A DNA stretch of 64,000 nucleotides from Candidatus Gastranaerophilales bacterium (GTDB taxonomy: Bacteria > Cyanobacteriota > Vampirovibrionia > Gastranaerophilales > Gastranaerophilaceae): NCBI GenBank assembly GCA_947626225.1, contig CANQRH010000006.1, forward strand, positions 1 through 64,000, read 5' to 3'. Shown here in pieces: positions 8,279 to 17,269 of the stretch (position 1 is the stretch's first letter; every line of letters starts with the position of its first letter). Below the pieces are notes generated by a model. That model saw nothing but the letters and a program-made list of their open reading frames with translations. It was not told the DNA's origin and searched no databases. Both the position numbers and the translations under genes were made by a program.

Positions 8279-8638
8279 ATGTACATACTTATCGCAATAG
8301 TTTTTACCGCGGAAATTATAATTGCCCTGAATTTAATTGCTCTGCTTGTTAAAGCGGACAGAAAAATCTGCGATTTGAACGATTGTGTCACCGTATTTAA
8401 TCCGCTGGCGCAAACTTGCCTTCAATATGTAAGATGCGTGGTTTCAAGTTTTAACGGTACTTACGGGAAGGTTATCGGATTTATTAAAAAGAAACAGGAA
8501 CAAATCGTGTACAAAGTCATTATAATGATAAGTGTTTACGCCGTTCTTGTTCTGTTTAAAATCAACAGAAAGAAAGCATCAAAAATCTGCGGGCTTATAG
8601 GTGCAATCCGTGATGCAGCAATCGAATTGATGGTTTAG
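8279..8638 (+). CDS. Small membrane protein of unknown function
   Basis: A 119-residue protein with an N-terminal membrane segment (about 3-24, ILIAIVFTAEIIIALNLIAL), a middle stretch with three cysteines and a second hydrophobic segment (about 80-95, VIIMISVYAVLVLF). It lies divergent to murT and upstream of the YtxH/DUF948-type genes, with which it may belong. A TATAAT at 8264-8269 leaves almost no leader and no Shine-Dalgarno site is visible. Family not recognised. Confidence 0.65.
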   Translation: MYILIAIVFTAEIIIALNLIALLVKADRKICDLNDCVTVFNPLAQTCLQYVRCVVSSFNGTYGKVIGFIKKKQEQIVYKVIIMISVYAVLVLFKINRKKASKICGLIGAIRDAAIELMV

Positions 8639-8695
8639 CTTGTAATTGAAATAAAAATATGTTAGTATAAATTCAAGAAAGATGAGGTTAGATAT

Positions 8696-9010
8696 ATGAG
8701 TAAAAACAAATCATTTATGTTCGGAATGGGTTTGCTTGCAGGCGTTGTAGGCGGGCTTGTCGCGGGTGTTTTGTATGCACCGAAACCCGGAGAAGAATCC
8801 AGACGCGAACTTAAAGAAGCTGCTTGCGAATTTTATGAAAAACATTCTCCCGCAATTTCCGAAGCAAAAAAACAGGCATTGGAAAGTGTTGACTTGATGA
8901 AATATAAGCTGGAAAGACAATTGAGAAAATTCAGTAATATGATAAAATCAAAGAAACTTCTGAAAGCTAAAGAGCTTGAAGAAATTGATGATGAGTACAA
9001 TAACTATTAA
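8696..9010 (+). CDS. YtxH domain-containing small membrane protein
   Basis: A 104-residue protein with an N-terminal glycine-rich hydrophobic segment (FGMGLLAGVVGGLVAGVLYA, about 9-28) followed by PKPGEESRRELKE, the hallmark of YtxH-type general-stress proteins, then a long charged helix. GATGAGG upstream serves as Shine-Dalgarno site. It is first of three small genes (8696-9719) with a common theme of one membrane helix plus a cytoplasmic amphipathic helix. Confidence 0.85.
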   Translation: MSKNKSFMFGMGLLAGVVGGLVAGVLYAPKPGEESRRELKEAACEFYEKHSPAISEAKKQALESVDLMKYKLERQLRKFSNMIKSKKLLKAKELEEIDDEYNNY

Positions 9011-9024
9011 AAGGAAATCAGTAA

Positions 9025-9381
9025 ATGGAGATGTCACAAATAGCGTTAAATCAAGGCTTGACCTTTCTTGCATGGGCAACGGGTATTATAATCATTGTTG
9101 TTGCGGGATTTTTGGTAAAACTCTTGATTGACCTTTCAAAACTGGCAAAAAACCTTAACGAAACATCAATTATTGTTAATACGGAATTGAAACCGACACT
9201 TAAAGAGCTTAATCAGACGCTTAGTTCCATAAATGAAATCGTAAAAAATACGGACAAAGGTGTTCTTGATTTTAAAACCGCTGTCGGCAAATTCTTTGAC
9301 AAAACCAAAATCGTATCGGGTACGTTACTCGGCGGGTTGGTAAAAGGTTTTTCCACAGCTTATAAATTATTTAAAAAATAG
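9025..9381 (+). CDS. DUF948-like membrane protein
   Basis: A 118-residue protein with one membrane helix (about 15-35, LAWATGIIIIVVAGFLVKLL) followed by a coiled-coil-prone helix with the pattern TLKELNQTLSSINEIVKNTDKG, as in DUF948 (YtxG-like) proteins, which commonly accompany YtxH genes. AAAAGGA precedes the ATG; it lies 14 bases after the YtxH gene and is surely in the same operon. Confidence 0.75.
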   Translation: MEMSQIALNQGLTFLAWATGIIIIVVAGFLVKLLIDLSKLAKNLNETSIIVNTELKPTLKELNQTLSSINEIVKNTDKGVLDFKTAVGKFFDKTKIVSGTLLGGLVKGFSTAYKLFKK

Positions 9382-9446
9382 CCGTTTACGGGGATAAAAT
9401 TTTCCGTAAAAATTGTTAGAATAAAACAAGAAAAGGAGTAATAACT

Positions 9447-9719
9447 ATGTCAGCAACAAAATTTTTAGCAGGTTTTATAGTCGGCGGTGCAATAGGTGCA
9501 ATCGCAGGAGTGCTTTTAGCTCCAAAATCCGGCGAAGAAACCCGTGCAATGCTTAAAGACGGTGCAAAAGAAGCTATAAAAAGAGCTGATGAAACCGTAA
9601 AAGAAATTCAGTCAAAAGCAGACGATGTAGTTTCCGATATGCAAAGAAAAGGCGAAGAAATAAAAGAAAAACTTCAAAACCTTATTAATCAGCAGAAAGA
9701 AGCTAAACAGGAAGCTTAA
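9447..9719 (+). CDS. YtxH domain-containing small membrane protein (second copy)
   Basis: A 90-residue protein: glycine-rich membrane segment (FLAGFIVGGAIGAIAGVLLA), then PKSGEETRAMLKDGAKEA and a charged helix rich in Lys and Glu. Close in plan to the copy at 8696. It has its own AAAAGGAG Shine-Dalgarno site, and the 65-base gap carries a -10-like TAGAAT, so it may have a separate promoter. A strong terminator follows immediately. Confidence 0.85.
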   Translation: MSATKFLAGFIVGGAIGAIAGVLLAPKSGEETRAMLKDGAKEAIKRADETVKEIQSKADDVVSDMQRKGEEIKEKLQNLINQQKEAKQEA

Positions 9720-9720
9720 A

Positions 9721-9745
9721 AAAGAGCCGAAAGGCTCTTTTTTTT
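9721..9745 (+). terminator. Rho-independent terminator
   Basis: AAAGAGCC (9721-9728), loop GAAA, GGCTCTTT (9733-9740), then T5. It starts one base after the stop of the second YtxH gene. Confidence 0.9.
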
Positions 9746-9792
9746 GTATCTGTTGTGATAAATCCATTCGGCAATCAACGGAAATTCCAAAT

Positions 9793-10155
9793 TTACATAC
9801 GCTTTAGAGCATCTTCCAAAGCTTTTTCAAGAACTGCGATTTTATTTTCCAAAACTTTTATTTTAGCTTCGCTGTTAGTATTAGAAACGGAACCTCTTTC
9901 AAGCTCGCGTTTGTATGCACCGAATTTGGTTTTCAGCGAGGTATAAACCGGAGCAAAGAACAACAGTGCCGAAATACCGCCGAGAAAAAATATTGCGGTA
10001 ATATAAACTGCGGTATTAACTGTGTACGTGTGTGCCGGAATATTCAGAATTTGTGAGAACTGACCGCTGATTAAGTTTATAACCGTGCTGTCCTGATAAT
10101 TCATTGCTATCAAAAACAATATTACAAGTAATGCTAAAACTGATATTATCTGCAT
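9793..10155 (-). CDS. LapA-like (DUF1049) membrane protein
   Basis: A 120-residue protein with two membrane helices (about 3-20 and 48-70) separated by a short loop, then a basic linker and a C-terminal coiled coil (KIKVLENKIAVLEKALEDAL). This plan matches LapA/YciS-type proteins. A good Shine-Dalgarno site (GAGGAGCG) is inside the end of the pseudouridine synthase gene, which it overlaps by ten bases. Confidence 0.7.
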   Translation of the reverse strand: MQIISVLALLVILFLIAMNYQDSTVINLISGQFSQILNIPAHTYTVNTAVYITAIFFLGGISALLFFAPVYTSLKTKFGAYKRELERGSVSNTNSEAKIKVLENKIAVLEKALEDALKRM

Positions 10156-11054
10156 TTTTCGCTCCTCAAAAATTTCAATACTTTACCGACTTTTTCATCG
10201 GGTTCAATTTCCAATTCCATTATTTCACCGCCAAAGGGTTTTGTAAACCTCAAAAAGAATGATTGTAAAACCTGTTCTTGAGTTTTTACTTTTCCCTTTC
10301 CAGCCCCGTAAAGAGTATCATTATATATCGGATGTTTTATATGGCTCAAATGCACTCTTATCTGATGAGTTCTGCCTGTTATAAGAGTAAGCTCAACGTA
10401 TGTGTGCTCTTTAAAGCGTTCAAGCACCTTAACGATTGTAATACTTTCTTTCCCGTCATCATTAACTGCCATTTTGTGCGGTGCTTTTGTATCTCTGCCT
10501 ATCGGAAGATTTATTTCAAATTCATCATCTTTGATTACACCTTTTACAACTGCCCTATACTTTTTTATTACGGAATGATTTTTGATTTGTTCCGCTAAAA
10601 ACTCGTGTGCCTGATTGTTTTTAGCTATCATTAGAAGTCCGGATGTGTTTCTGTCCAGTCTGTGAAGAATCCCACGTCTGAATTCCCCGTTAATATCGGA
10701 TAAATTGTTACCGTATTTGTATAAAAGTGCGTTAACAAGCGTATTTTCCCTTTCCGATACGGTGGGATGAGTGAGCATTCCTGAAGGCTTGTTTACCACA
10801 AGCATATTTTCGTCTTCGTAAACAATATCGAGCACAATATTTTGAGGGATAATATTCAAAGCTTGTTCAGACGGAAAGCTTATTTCAATTTTGTCGTTTT
10901 CTTTCAGAAGATAAGACGGCTTTTTCAATGTATCGTTAATTTTTACGTTCCCGGATTTTATATAATTTTGTATTTTAGAGCGCGACAAATCAGGGATAGC
11001 TTCCGATAAATAGTTATCAAGCCTGATATTATCATCTTCCGCAAATATAATCAT
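10146..11054 (-). CDS. RluA/RluD-family pseudouridine synthase
   Basis: A 302-residue enzyme that isomerises uridine in structured RNA. An S4 RNA-binding domain occupies about 1-75 (IRLDNYLSEAIPDLSRSKIQNYI) and the catalytic domain follows with the signature GILHRLDRNTSGLLM (about 129-143), whose aspartate is the nucleophile; GRTHQIRVHL is the C-terminal conserved motif. Length and plan suit RluD (23S rRNA 1911/1915/1917), but the target site cannot be proved from sequence. It starts one base after lspA with no clear Shine-Dalgarno site, suggesting coupling. Confidence 0.92.
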   Translation of the reverse strand: MIIFAEDDNIRLDNYLSEAIPDLSRSKIQNYIKSGNVKINDTLKKPSYLLKENDKIEISFPSEQALNIIPQNIVLDIVYEDENMLVVNKPSGMLTHPTVSERENTLVNALLYKYGNNLSDINGEFRRGILHRLDRNTSGLLMIAKNNQAHEFLAEQIKNHSVIKKYRAVVKGVIKDDEFEINLPIGRDTKAPHKMAVNDDGKESITIVKVLERFKEHTYVELTLITGRTHQIRVHLSHIKHPIYNDTLYGAGKGKVKTQEQVLQSFFLRFTKPFGGEIMELEIEPDEKVGKVLKFLRSEKCR

Positions 11055-11055
11055 A

Positions 11056-11517
11056 TTATCCGGCTTTCTTAATTAAAATTATTATAATTAAAGCTATAAC
11101 CCCGACATTTATAAATATATCGGATATGTTAAAAACGGGGAAATTAATGAAATTCAGCTGAAAATAATCTCTGACATATCCCAGAACAATTCTTTCATGG
11201 AGATTTCCCGCAATTCCTGCCGATAAAAGAGCGATAAAAAAGCAGGTTTTGAGCGGAATGGATTTTAACCTGTTAATAACGTGCAAAGCAAGCAAAACAA
11301 GTGCAATCATTGAAAGTATAATTAAAAGTTCTCTGGAATCCTGAAGCAGATTGAATGCCGCACCTGTATTTTTTACGAAATTCAGGGAGAATACCGGATT
11401 TGAAACGCTCAGCCCGGATAAAAGGTTCTCAACCATTATGTTAGACAGGTATAAATCCGTAAAAATAAAAAACGCATAACATACCGCAAAATATATAAAC
11501 TTACCTGTTTTGTCCAT
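11056..11517 (-). CDS. lspA: Lipoprotein signal peptidase (signal peptidase II)
   Basis: LspA cleaves the signal peptide of diacylglyceryl-modified prolipoproteins at the inner membrane. The 153-residue protein has four membrane helices and the conserved motifs NTGAAFNLL, GIAGNLHERIVLGYVRDYF and FPVFNISD, the last two holding the catalytic aspartates. It overlaps the end of the exported-protein gene by 17 bases, with GGAGAT as Shine-Dalgarno site. The lipoprotein encoded at 4251-4727 is a likely substrate. Confidence 0.93.
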   Translation of the reverse strand: MDKTGKFIYFAVCYAFFIFTDLYLSNIMVENLLSGLSVSNPVFSLNFVKNTGAAFNLLQDSRELLIILSMIALVLLALHVINRLKSIPLKTCFFIALLSAGIAGNLHERIVLGYVRDYFQLNFINFPVFNISDIFINVGVIALIIIILIKKAG

Positions 11518-12400
11518 CTTTTTTATCTCCGACTGTAATAAATCTGTTTTCGGGAACTACATTTATTCTTGTCATAACAAATGCAAGCCCGCTCATGTAT
11601 ATTCTGACTTCTTCTTCATTAATTCCTTCGGCGTAAGTAATTCCGACCGATGCTAGAGCATATTCGTTGACGTTATCTTTATTTGAGCGAAATACTCTTT
11701 CCAAAACGTTATCATATAATCTTCTGAAAGATTCTTCCGATTTTGTTTGCGGATACACAATATTTTCTTTGTTAATTGAAGCGACAACAGTTGATTTTTC
11801 CGGCGCTTTAACTTTTAAAGTAACCGTATAGTCTTTGTCTGAACCTGTTTGTTTGGGAGCATTCAATTCTATATCAACAAATCTTGCATCACCGAATTTT
11901 AACGAAGATGTTTCTTCAATAACTTTTTCGGAACTTATAAGCCATTTTTCACCGCATTTTTCAAGATGATAAACGCTTGAGGATTCGGAATAAAGTTCCC
12001 CGATTGCTTCAAATTCTCCGATTTGTTCGACGGGTGAAGCAACTGCACCTTCTCTGACAAGTACGGTCGCATAATTGTCGGTAAATTCAATGTTTCTTAT
12101 CACGGTTGTATAAGATATATCAGGATAAGTTTCCCAGGTTTCGTTCAGTGTTTTAAAATAGATTTCTTTATTGAACCCGTCCGAATTTACAAAATTGTCG
12201 GAATAAAGCTTTTTAAGAGCTTCAACATTATGTTCATTTGCATATTTGGTTTGATTTTCAATAACATTTTTTATATTGGAAAGTGTTGATTTATAAACTT
12301 TCTGCTGTGCGGCTTTGGCTTTATAATCGGTAATTATTCCCGCATGGCAAGGCACTCCCGCCAATAAAATCAATATTAATAAAACGGATATCTTTTTCAT
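11501..12400 (-). CDS. Exported protein with an NTF2-like domain
   Basis: From ATG 12400 the protein has 299 residues: signal peptide MKKISVLLILILLAGVPCHA with a likely signal peptidase I site after CHA (the cysteine is preceded by proline, so not a normal lipobox), then a helical region and a domain with NTF2/SnoaL-like features (LKKLYSDNFVNSDGF ... YATVLVREGAVASP ... HLEKCGEKWLISSEK). The C-terminal 120 residues are beta-rich and unassigned. Upstream in-frame ATGs at 12415 and 12406 fall before or within the -10 and so cannot be used; ATG 12400 is six bases after TATAAT. Leads the operon with lspA, the RluD-like gene and the LapA-like gene. Confidence 0.75.
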   Translation of the reverse strand: MKKISVLLILILLAGVPCHAGIITDYKAKAAQQKVYKSTLSNIKNVIENQTKYANEHNVEALKKLYSDNFVNSDGFNKEIYFKTLNETWETYPDISYTTVIRNIEFTDNYATVLVREGAVASPVEQIGEFEAIGELYSESSSVYHLEKCGEKWLISSEKVIEETSSLKFGDARFVDIELNAPKQTGSDKDYTVTLKVKAPEKSTVVASINKENIVYPQTKSEESFRRLYDNVLERVFRSNKDNVNEYALASVGITYAEGINEEEVRIYMSGLAFVMTRINVVPENRFITVGDKKDGQNR

Positions 12401-12406
12401 AACCAT

Positions 12407-12412
12407 ATTATA
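12407..12412 (-). promoter_or_regulatory. -10 element of a leaderless gene
   Basis: A consensus TATAAT on the minus strand lies exactly six bases before the ATG at 12400. There is no Shine-Dalgarno sequence. Confidence 0.65.
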
Positions 12413-12464
12413 CAAAAAAAACTTTTTTATGTTAATATCTTTTTGAAGATTAGGAGAGAAAAAG

Positions 12465-14945
12465 ATGAAAAGTTCATATTTTCCGCAGGAAATAGAAAAA
12501 AAATGGCAAAAGATTTGGGAAGATGAAAAAGTTTTTAAAACCCCCGATGAAAGTGATAAACCTAAATATTATGCACTTTCAATGTTTCCTTATCCTTCGG
12601 GTAAACTTCACATGGGACATGTGAGAAATTATACTATTACGGATGTTATAGCTCGTTTTAAGAAAATGAACGGATATAACGTACTTCATCCGATGGGTTG
12701 GGACAGTTTCGGTCTTCCTGCCGAAAATGCAGCCATGAAACACGGCGCAAACCCCGGAGTATGGACTGATGAAAATATTGCTTACATGACAAAACAATTG
12801 AAAATGCTCGGACTTTCTTACGATTGGGACAGAGAAGTTACGACATGCAAGCCGGATTATTACAAATGGACACAATGGCTGTTTTTACAGCTTTATAAAA
12901 AAGGACTGGCTTATAAAAAAGAAGCTGCCGTAAACTGGTGCGAAGAATGCGGAACCGTACTTGCTAACGAGCAGGTAATTGACGGTAAATGCTGGAGATG
13001 TGACCATGTTGTTGAGAAAAAATATCTTTCTCAGTGGTTTTTAAAGATTACCGATTATGCGGAAGTTTTGCTTGAGGATTTGGATAAACTTACCGGCTGG
13101 GGCGATAACGTTAAAACCATGCAGGCAAACTGGATTGGAAAATCGGAAGGTGCAATTTTCAGATTCCCCGTTATTGACTGTGATGAGGTGAAAGAGATTC
13201 CCGTTTACACAACTCGTCCCGACACTGTTCACGGCATAACATATCTTGTTGTTGCACCGGAATACAAAGATATTGAAAAGCTTACAACTCCCGAAAATAA
13301 AGAGGCTGTTGAAGCTTACCGCGCTAATGCCCGCAAAATGACCGAAATTGAAAGGTTATCAACAGAGCGTATAAAAACGGGCGTGCCCTTAGGTACCCAT
13401 TGCAAAAACCCGTTTACGGGCGAAATCTTCCCTCTGTGGACAGCCGATTATGCTCTTGCCGAATACGGAACCGGTGCGGTAATGGCTGTTCCGACACACG
13501 ATGAAAGAGATTTTGATTTTGCCAAAAAATATAATCTGCCGATGAAAGTCGTTATTCAAAACCCTGAAAATCCGTCAGACTGTAAAAATGAAGCTTATGT
13601 TGATGAAGGTGTTTTAATTAATTCAAACGAATTCAACGGAATGAAAAATACGGAGGCTAAAAAAGCGATTACGCAAAAAGCTGTTGACGGCGGGTTCGGC
13701 GAATTTAAAACGCAATACAGGCTTAGAGATTGGCTTGTTTCACGACAAAGATACTGGGGAGCGCCCATTCCGGTTGTATATTGCGAGAAATGCGGTATTC
13801 AGCCCGTTCCTGAAGATCAATTACCAGTGATGCTTCCTGAAGATGTTGATTTTTCGGTTGTCGGTAAATCTCCGATTACAACATCAAAAACATTTACGGA
13901 AACAACCTGTCCGATATGCGGCGGAAAAGCAAGACGTGAAACCGATACGATGGACACTTTTGTTTGCTCAAGCTGGTATTACTTGAGATATTCGGATGCC
14001 AAAAACGACAAATTGCCGTTCTCAAAAGACAAGGTAAATCATTGGCTTCCGGTTGATCAATATGTCGGCGGTATTGAACATGCTATTTTGCACTTACTTT
14101 ATTCAAGATTTTTTACGAAAGCTTTGAGGGATTTAGGTTTGCTTGATTTTGACGAACCTTTCAAAAATCTTTTGACTCAGGGTATGGTTTTAAAAGACGG
14201 TTCAAAAATGTCAAAATCCAAAGGTAATACGGTTGATCCCGATGAAATATTCCAAAATTACGGAGCGGATACGGCAAGATTATTTATACTTTCCGATTCC
14301 CCGCCGGCAAGAGATTTTGACTGGTCGGATGCAGGAGTGGAAGGATGTTACAAATTCCTAAACAGAGTTTGGAGGCTTATTGCGTCCAATGCGGAGAATA
14401 TTTCCGTTAATGTTTCCGTTCCGGCTTCTCTGAAAAAAGAAAACGATGATTTAATTCGTCTTGTACACATAGCCATTAAAGGTATTACAAATGATATTTC
14501 AAACGATTTTCAGTTTAATACCGTGATATCCAAGTACAGAGAACTCGTAAATTCAATCTATGATTGGCTTGGCAAAAAATCATCTTTGGATAATGAAGAC
14601 AAGGCGGTTTTGAGTTTTGCCGTTATAACTTTGTTAAAACTTATGTCGCCCGTTGCGGTTCATTTGACCGAAGAAGCTTGGCATGAGCTTGGCGGAGAAG
14701 GTTCGATTCACTCTCAAAAATGGTGTGAATGGGATGAAAATCTTGCAAAAGCCAGCTCAATTACGCTGGTCGTACAGATTAACGGCAAATTAAAGGATAA
14801 AATTGACGTTGATGAAGCGTTATCACAAGATGTGCTTAAAGAAATTGCGCTTAACAGCCCGAAAATTAAAGAATTAACGGACGGAAAAACTATTGTAAAA
14901 GTTATTGTTGTTCCAAAAAAACTTGTAAATATTGTTGTTAAGTAA
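12465..14945 (+). CDS. leuS: Leucyl-tRNA synthetase
   Basis: LeuS charges tRNA(Leu) with leucine. The 826-residue length is that of the bacterial enzyme. The class I HIGH motif appears as HMGHVRNY (about 46-53), the CP1 editing domain carries YTTRPDTVHG (about 248-257) and HDERDFDFA, a CxxC zinc knuckle region is present (CPICGG), and KMSKSKGNTVDPDE (about 581-594) is the KMSKS loop. AGGAGAG precedes the ATG. It stands alone between a divergent exported-protein operon and murC. Confidence 0.97.
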   Translation: MKSSYFPQEIEKKWQKIWEDEKVFKTPDESDKPKYYALSMFPYPSGKLHMGHVRNYTITDVIARFKKMNGYNVLHPMGWDSFGLPAENAAMKHGANPGVWTDENIAYMTKQLKMLGLSYDWDREVTTCKPDYYKWTQWLFLQLYKKGLAYKKEAAVNWCEECGTVLANEQVIDGKCWRCDHVVEKKYLSQWFLKITDYAEVLLEDLDKLTGWGDNVKTMQANWIGKSEGAIFRFPVIDCDEVKEIPVYTTRPDTVHGITYLVVAPEYKDIEKLTTPENKEAVEAYRANARKMTEIERLSTERIKTGVPLGTHCKNPFTGEIFPLWTADYALAEYGTGAVMAVPTHDERDFDFAKKYNLPMKVVIQNPENPSDCKNEAYVDEGVLINSNEFNGMKNTEAKKAITQKAVDGGFGEFKTQYRLRDWLVSRQRYWGAPIPVVYCEKCGIQPVPEDQLPVMLPEDVDFSVVGKSPITTSKTFTETTCPICGGKARRETDTMDTFVCSSWYYLRYSDAKNDKLPFSKDKVNHWLPVDQYVGGIEHAILHLLYSRFFTKALRDLGLLDFDEPFKNLLTQGMVLKDGSKMSKSKGNTVDPDEIFQNYGADTARLFILSDSPPARDFDWSDAGVEGCYKFLNRVWRLIASNAENISVNVSVPASLKKENDDLIRLVHIAIKGITNDISNDFQFNTVISKYRELVNSIYDWLGKKSSLDNEDKAVLSFAVITLLKLMSPVAVHLTEEAWHELGGEGSIHSQKWCEWDENLAKASSITLVVQINGKLKDKIDVDEALSQDVLKEIALNSPKIKELTDGKTIVKVIVVPKKLVNIVVK

Positions 14946-14990
14946 TATTTTTACAAATTGTTAATTTCAAGCCACACGCTTTTTATGCAT

Positions 14991-14996
14991 TATAAT
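14991..14996 (+). promoter_or_regulatory. -10 element before murC
   Basis: TATAAT in the 70-base leuS-murC gap, 20 bases before the murC start; a TTTCAA lies 20 bases upstream as a poor -35. It probably drives murC-murB-ddl-ftsQ. Confidence 0.45.
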
Positions 14997-15015
14997 AATG
15001 TAAGAGGGAAGAGAA

Positions 15016-16392
15016 TTGAAGAAAAAGTATTATTTTATTGCAATAGGCGGAGTAGGTATGAGCGGGCTTGCAGAATACCTGCTTGAAAACGGATGCGAAG
15101 TTTCGGGCTCCGATATCGTTGAAAGCAAATATACGGATAAATTAAAAAAATCAGGCGCAAAGATTTATATAGGACAGAAAAAGGAAAATGTTCCGCCGGA
15201 TGCGATAGTTGTTGCAAGTACGGCTATAAAAGAGAACAATCCCGAAATGATTAGGGCAAAAGAACTCGGGCTGACTGTTTATCATCGTTCCGATATTTTG
15301 GCTGAAATTTCAAAGTGGGGGAAATTCTTTTTGGGATTTTCCGGAACACACGGAAAAACAACGACTTGCGGTCTTTGTGCTTATGTCTTGGAAAAAGCCG
15401 GACTTTTGCCTTCTTATGTTGTCGGCGGAATTATTCCCGAACTGTCAATTAATGCTCACTGTCAGGACGGCAGATATTTCTGTGCGGAACTTGATGAAAG
15501 CGACGGTACAATCGTAAAATATTCGCCCAATGTCTGTGTAATTAACAATCTTGAACCCGATCATCTGGATTTTTACAAAGACGGGATTAAATCCATTTTG
15601 GATACTTTCGAAAAATTTATTTCAAGTATTCCTGATACGTCTGTTGTGCTGGTTAACAATGACTGCCGTAATGCAAAACAGCTTCACGGACATAAAACTT
15701 TGACTTTCGGGATGGCAGATGCCGATTATACGGCAAGAAATATTGACTATAAACCGGATTGTACAACTTTTGATGTTTATTATAAGGGGAAACTTTTAAC
15801 CCCGCTTAAAATAATTCTGCGCGGAAAACATAATGTATATAATGCTATGTCTGTTCTGGCAAGCCTTCATCAAGCCGGAGTTGATATTGAAAAAGTTGTA
15901 CCGCATTTTGCTTCTTTTTCGGGAATGGGCAGACGTTTTCAAAAGATGTGCGAATTTAACGGGATAACAGTTTATGATGATTATGCGCATCATCCGACTG
16001 AAATTAAAGCTACACTTTCTTCTGCAAACGGGATGAAAGATAAAAATGTCATTGCGGTTTTTCAGCCTCACAGATATACGAGATTAAAAAATTTGTGGGA
16101 CGGGTTTTTGCAGTCTTTTGAAGGAGTGCAGAGAATTGTGGTTACTGATGTTTTCTCTGCTTCGGAAGATGAAATTGAAGGTATAAATTCCGCTAATTTT
16201 GTTAAAGATTTGACTTCCCGTGTCGAAGTTCCCTGTGAATATATTCCCGGTTCGATAAATGATGTGGCAAGAAAATTATATCCGACATTAAAAGAAAATG
16301 ATGTAGTTATAGGGCTCGGAGCGGGAACAATTACAAATCTTGCCAAAGAACTTGAAGCCGTTAAAAATGAGGTTGTCGAAGTTGCTCATTGA
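15016..16392 (+). CDS. murC: UDP-N-acetylmuramate--L-alanine ligase
   Basis: MurC adds L-alanine to UDP-MurNAc, the first step of stem-peptide assembly. The 458-residue protein starts with the nucleotide-fold IAIGGVGMSGLAEYL, has the ATP loop SGTHGKTTTCGL (about 113-124), the catalytic ELDESDG, and the C-terminal YDDYAHHPTEIKATL signature that separates MurC from other Mur ligases. I chose the TTG at 15016, preceded by AGAGGGAAG at normal spacing. It heads a run of overlapping cell-wall and division genes. Confidence 0.96.
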   Translation: MKKKYYFIAIGGVGMSGLAEYLLENGCEVSGSDIVESKYTDKLKKSGAKIYIGQKKENVPPDAIVVASTAIKENNPEMIRAKELGLTVYHRSDILAEISKWGKFFLGFSGTHGKTTTCGLCAYVLEKAGLLPSYVVGGIIPELSINAHCQDGRYFCAELDESDGTIVKYSPNVCVINNLEPDHLDFYKDGIKSILDTFEKFISSIPDTSVVLVNNDCRNAKQLHGHKTLTFGMADADYTARNIDYKPDCTTFDVYYKGKLLTPLKIILRGKHNVYNAMSVLASLHQAGVDIEKVVPHFASFSGMGRRFQKMCEFNGITVYDDYAHHPTEIKATLSSANGMKDKNVIAVFQPHRYTRLKNLWDGFLQSFEGVQRIVVTDVFSASEDEIEGINSANFVKDLTSRVEVPCEYIPGSINDVARKLYPTLKENDVVIGLGAGTITNLAKELEAVKNEVVEVAH

Positions 16393-17269
16393 AAATGATT
16401 TTGATATTAAAAAACTGACATCTTTCAAAATAGGCGGGAAAATTGCAAAAGTATATTTTCCTGAAAATATTGATGAGTTTGTTCGGGTTATGAGCGAATA
16501 TCCCAATGCATTTGTGGCGGGAAACCTTTCCAATACACTCGTTTCTTCTGACGGATATGACGGAGTAGTTGTTATTACTTCCAAAACGGATAACATAAGC
16601 GTGAACGGCACTCATGTAACTGCTGGTGCAGGCGTGAGAGGACAGAAACTCTCACAATACGTGTGTGATGAAGGTTTAAGCGGGCTTGAATTTATGATAG
16701 GCTTCCCGGGTTCTGTCGGCGGTGAAGTTTTTATGAATGCTTCGGCTAACGGACAGTGTATATCGGATTGTATAAAATCGGTTAAAATTTTTTGCGCAGA
16801 TGAAGGTTTGACGGTTTTGAACAGAGATGAAATGCAATTTGGATACCGATCTTCCGTTTGTCATCATAAAAAGTATACCGTTTTGGAAGCTGAATTTGAG
16901 CTTGAAAGAAAGTCAAAAGAAACAATAAAAGAAAAAATGGATGAAAATTTAGCGTTCAGAAGTGCTTTTCAACCGCTGTTGAATTATCCTAACTGCGGGA
17001 GTATTTTCAAAAATCCGGATAACAACTCTGCCGGCAAGCTTTTGGAAATGTGCGGATTTAAAGGTAAAAGATGCGGCGGGGTGAAAGTTTGGGAAAACCA
17101 CGCAAACTTTATAATTAACGATAATAACGGCACATCAAAAGATGTGTTAAATCTTATGTGTGAAATGAAAGCCGGGGTTTCGGAAAAATTTGGTATAGAG
17201 CTTGAACCTGAAATAAGGTATTTGGGCGGAAAAGATGAGGTGGAATTATGCGGGAAATTAAAAATCTGA
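16382..17269 (+). CDS. murB: UDP-N-acetylenolpyruvoylglucosamine reductase
   Basis: MurB reduces UDP-GlcNAc-enolpyruvate to UDP-MurNAc with NADPH and FAD. Motifs: TSFKIGGKI near the N-terminus, the FAD-binding GFPGSVGGEVFMNASANG, YRSS with the active-site serine, NCGSIFKNP and HANFIIN, and a final glutamate in LEPEIRYLG. The short form without the type I insertion is present. The start is uncertain: TTG 16382 has GAGG nine bases upstream and is used here; ATG 16367 lacks a Shine-Dalgarno site; the frame is open to 16340. Any choice overlaps murC. Confidence 0.93.
   Translation: MLIENDFDIKKLTSFKIGGKIAKVYFPENIDEFVRVMSEYPNAFVAGNLSNTLVSSDGYDGVVVITSKTDNISVNGTHVTAGAGVRGQKLSQYVCDEGLSGLEFMIGFPGSVGGEVFMNASANGQCISDCIKSVKIFCADEGLTVLNRDEMQFGYRSSVCHHKKYTVLEAEFELERKSKETIKEKMDENLAFRSAFQPLLNYPNCGSIFKNPDNNSAGKLLEMCGFKGKRCGGVKVWENHANFIINDNNGTSKDVLNLMCEMKAGVSEKFGIELEPEIRYLGGKDEVELCGKLKI

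Noticed and set aside
11501-12415. Lipoprotein call for the NTF2-like exported protein because of a cysteine near the signal end
   Set aside because: The context GVPCHA has proline at -1 and is a better signal peptidase I site after CHA.
12579-12875. Minus-strand open frame opposite leuS
   Set aside because: Antisense to conserved LeuS motifs, no start signal, no family.
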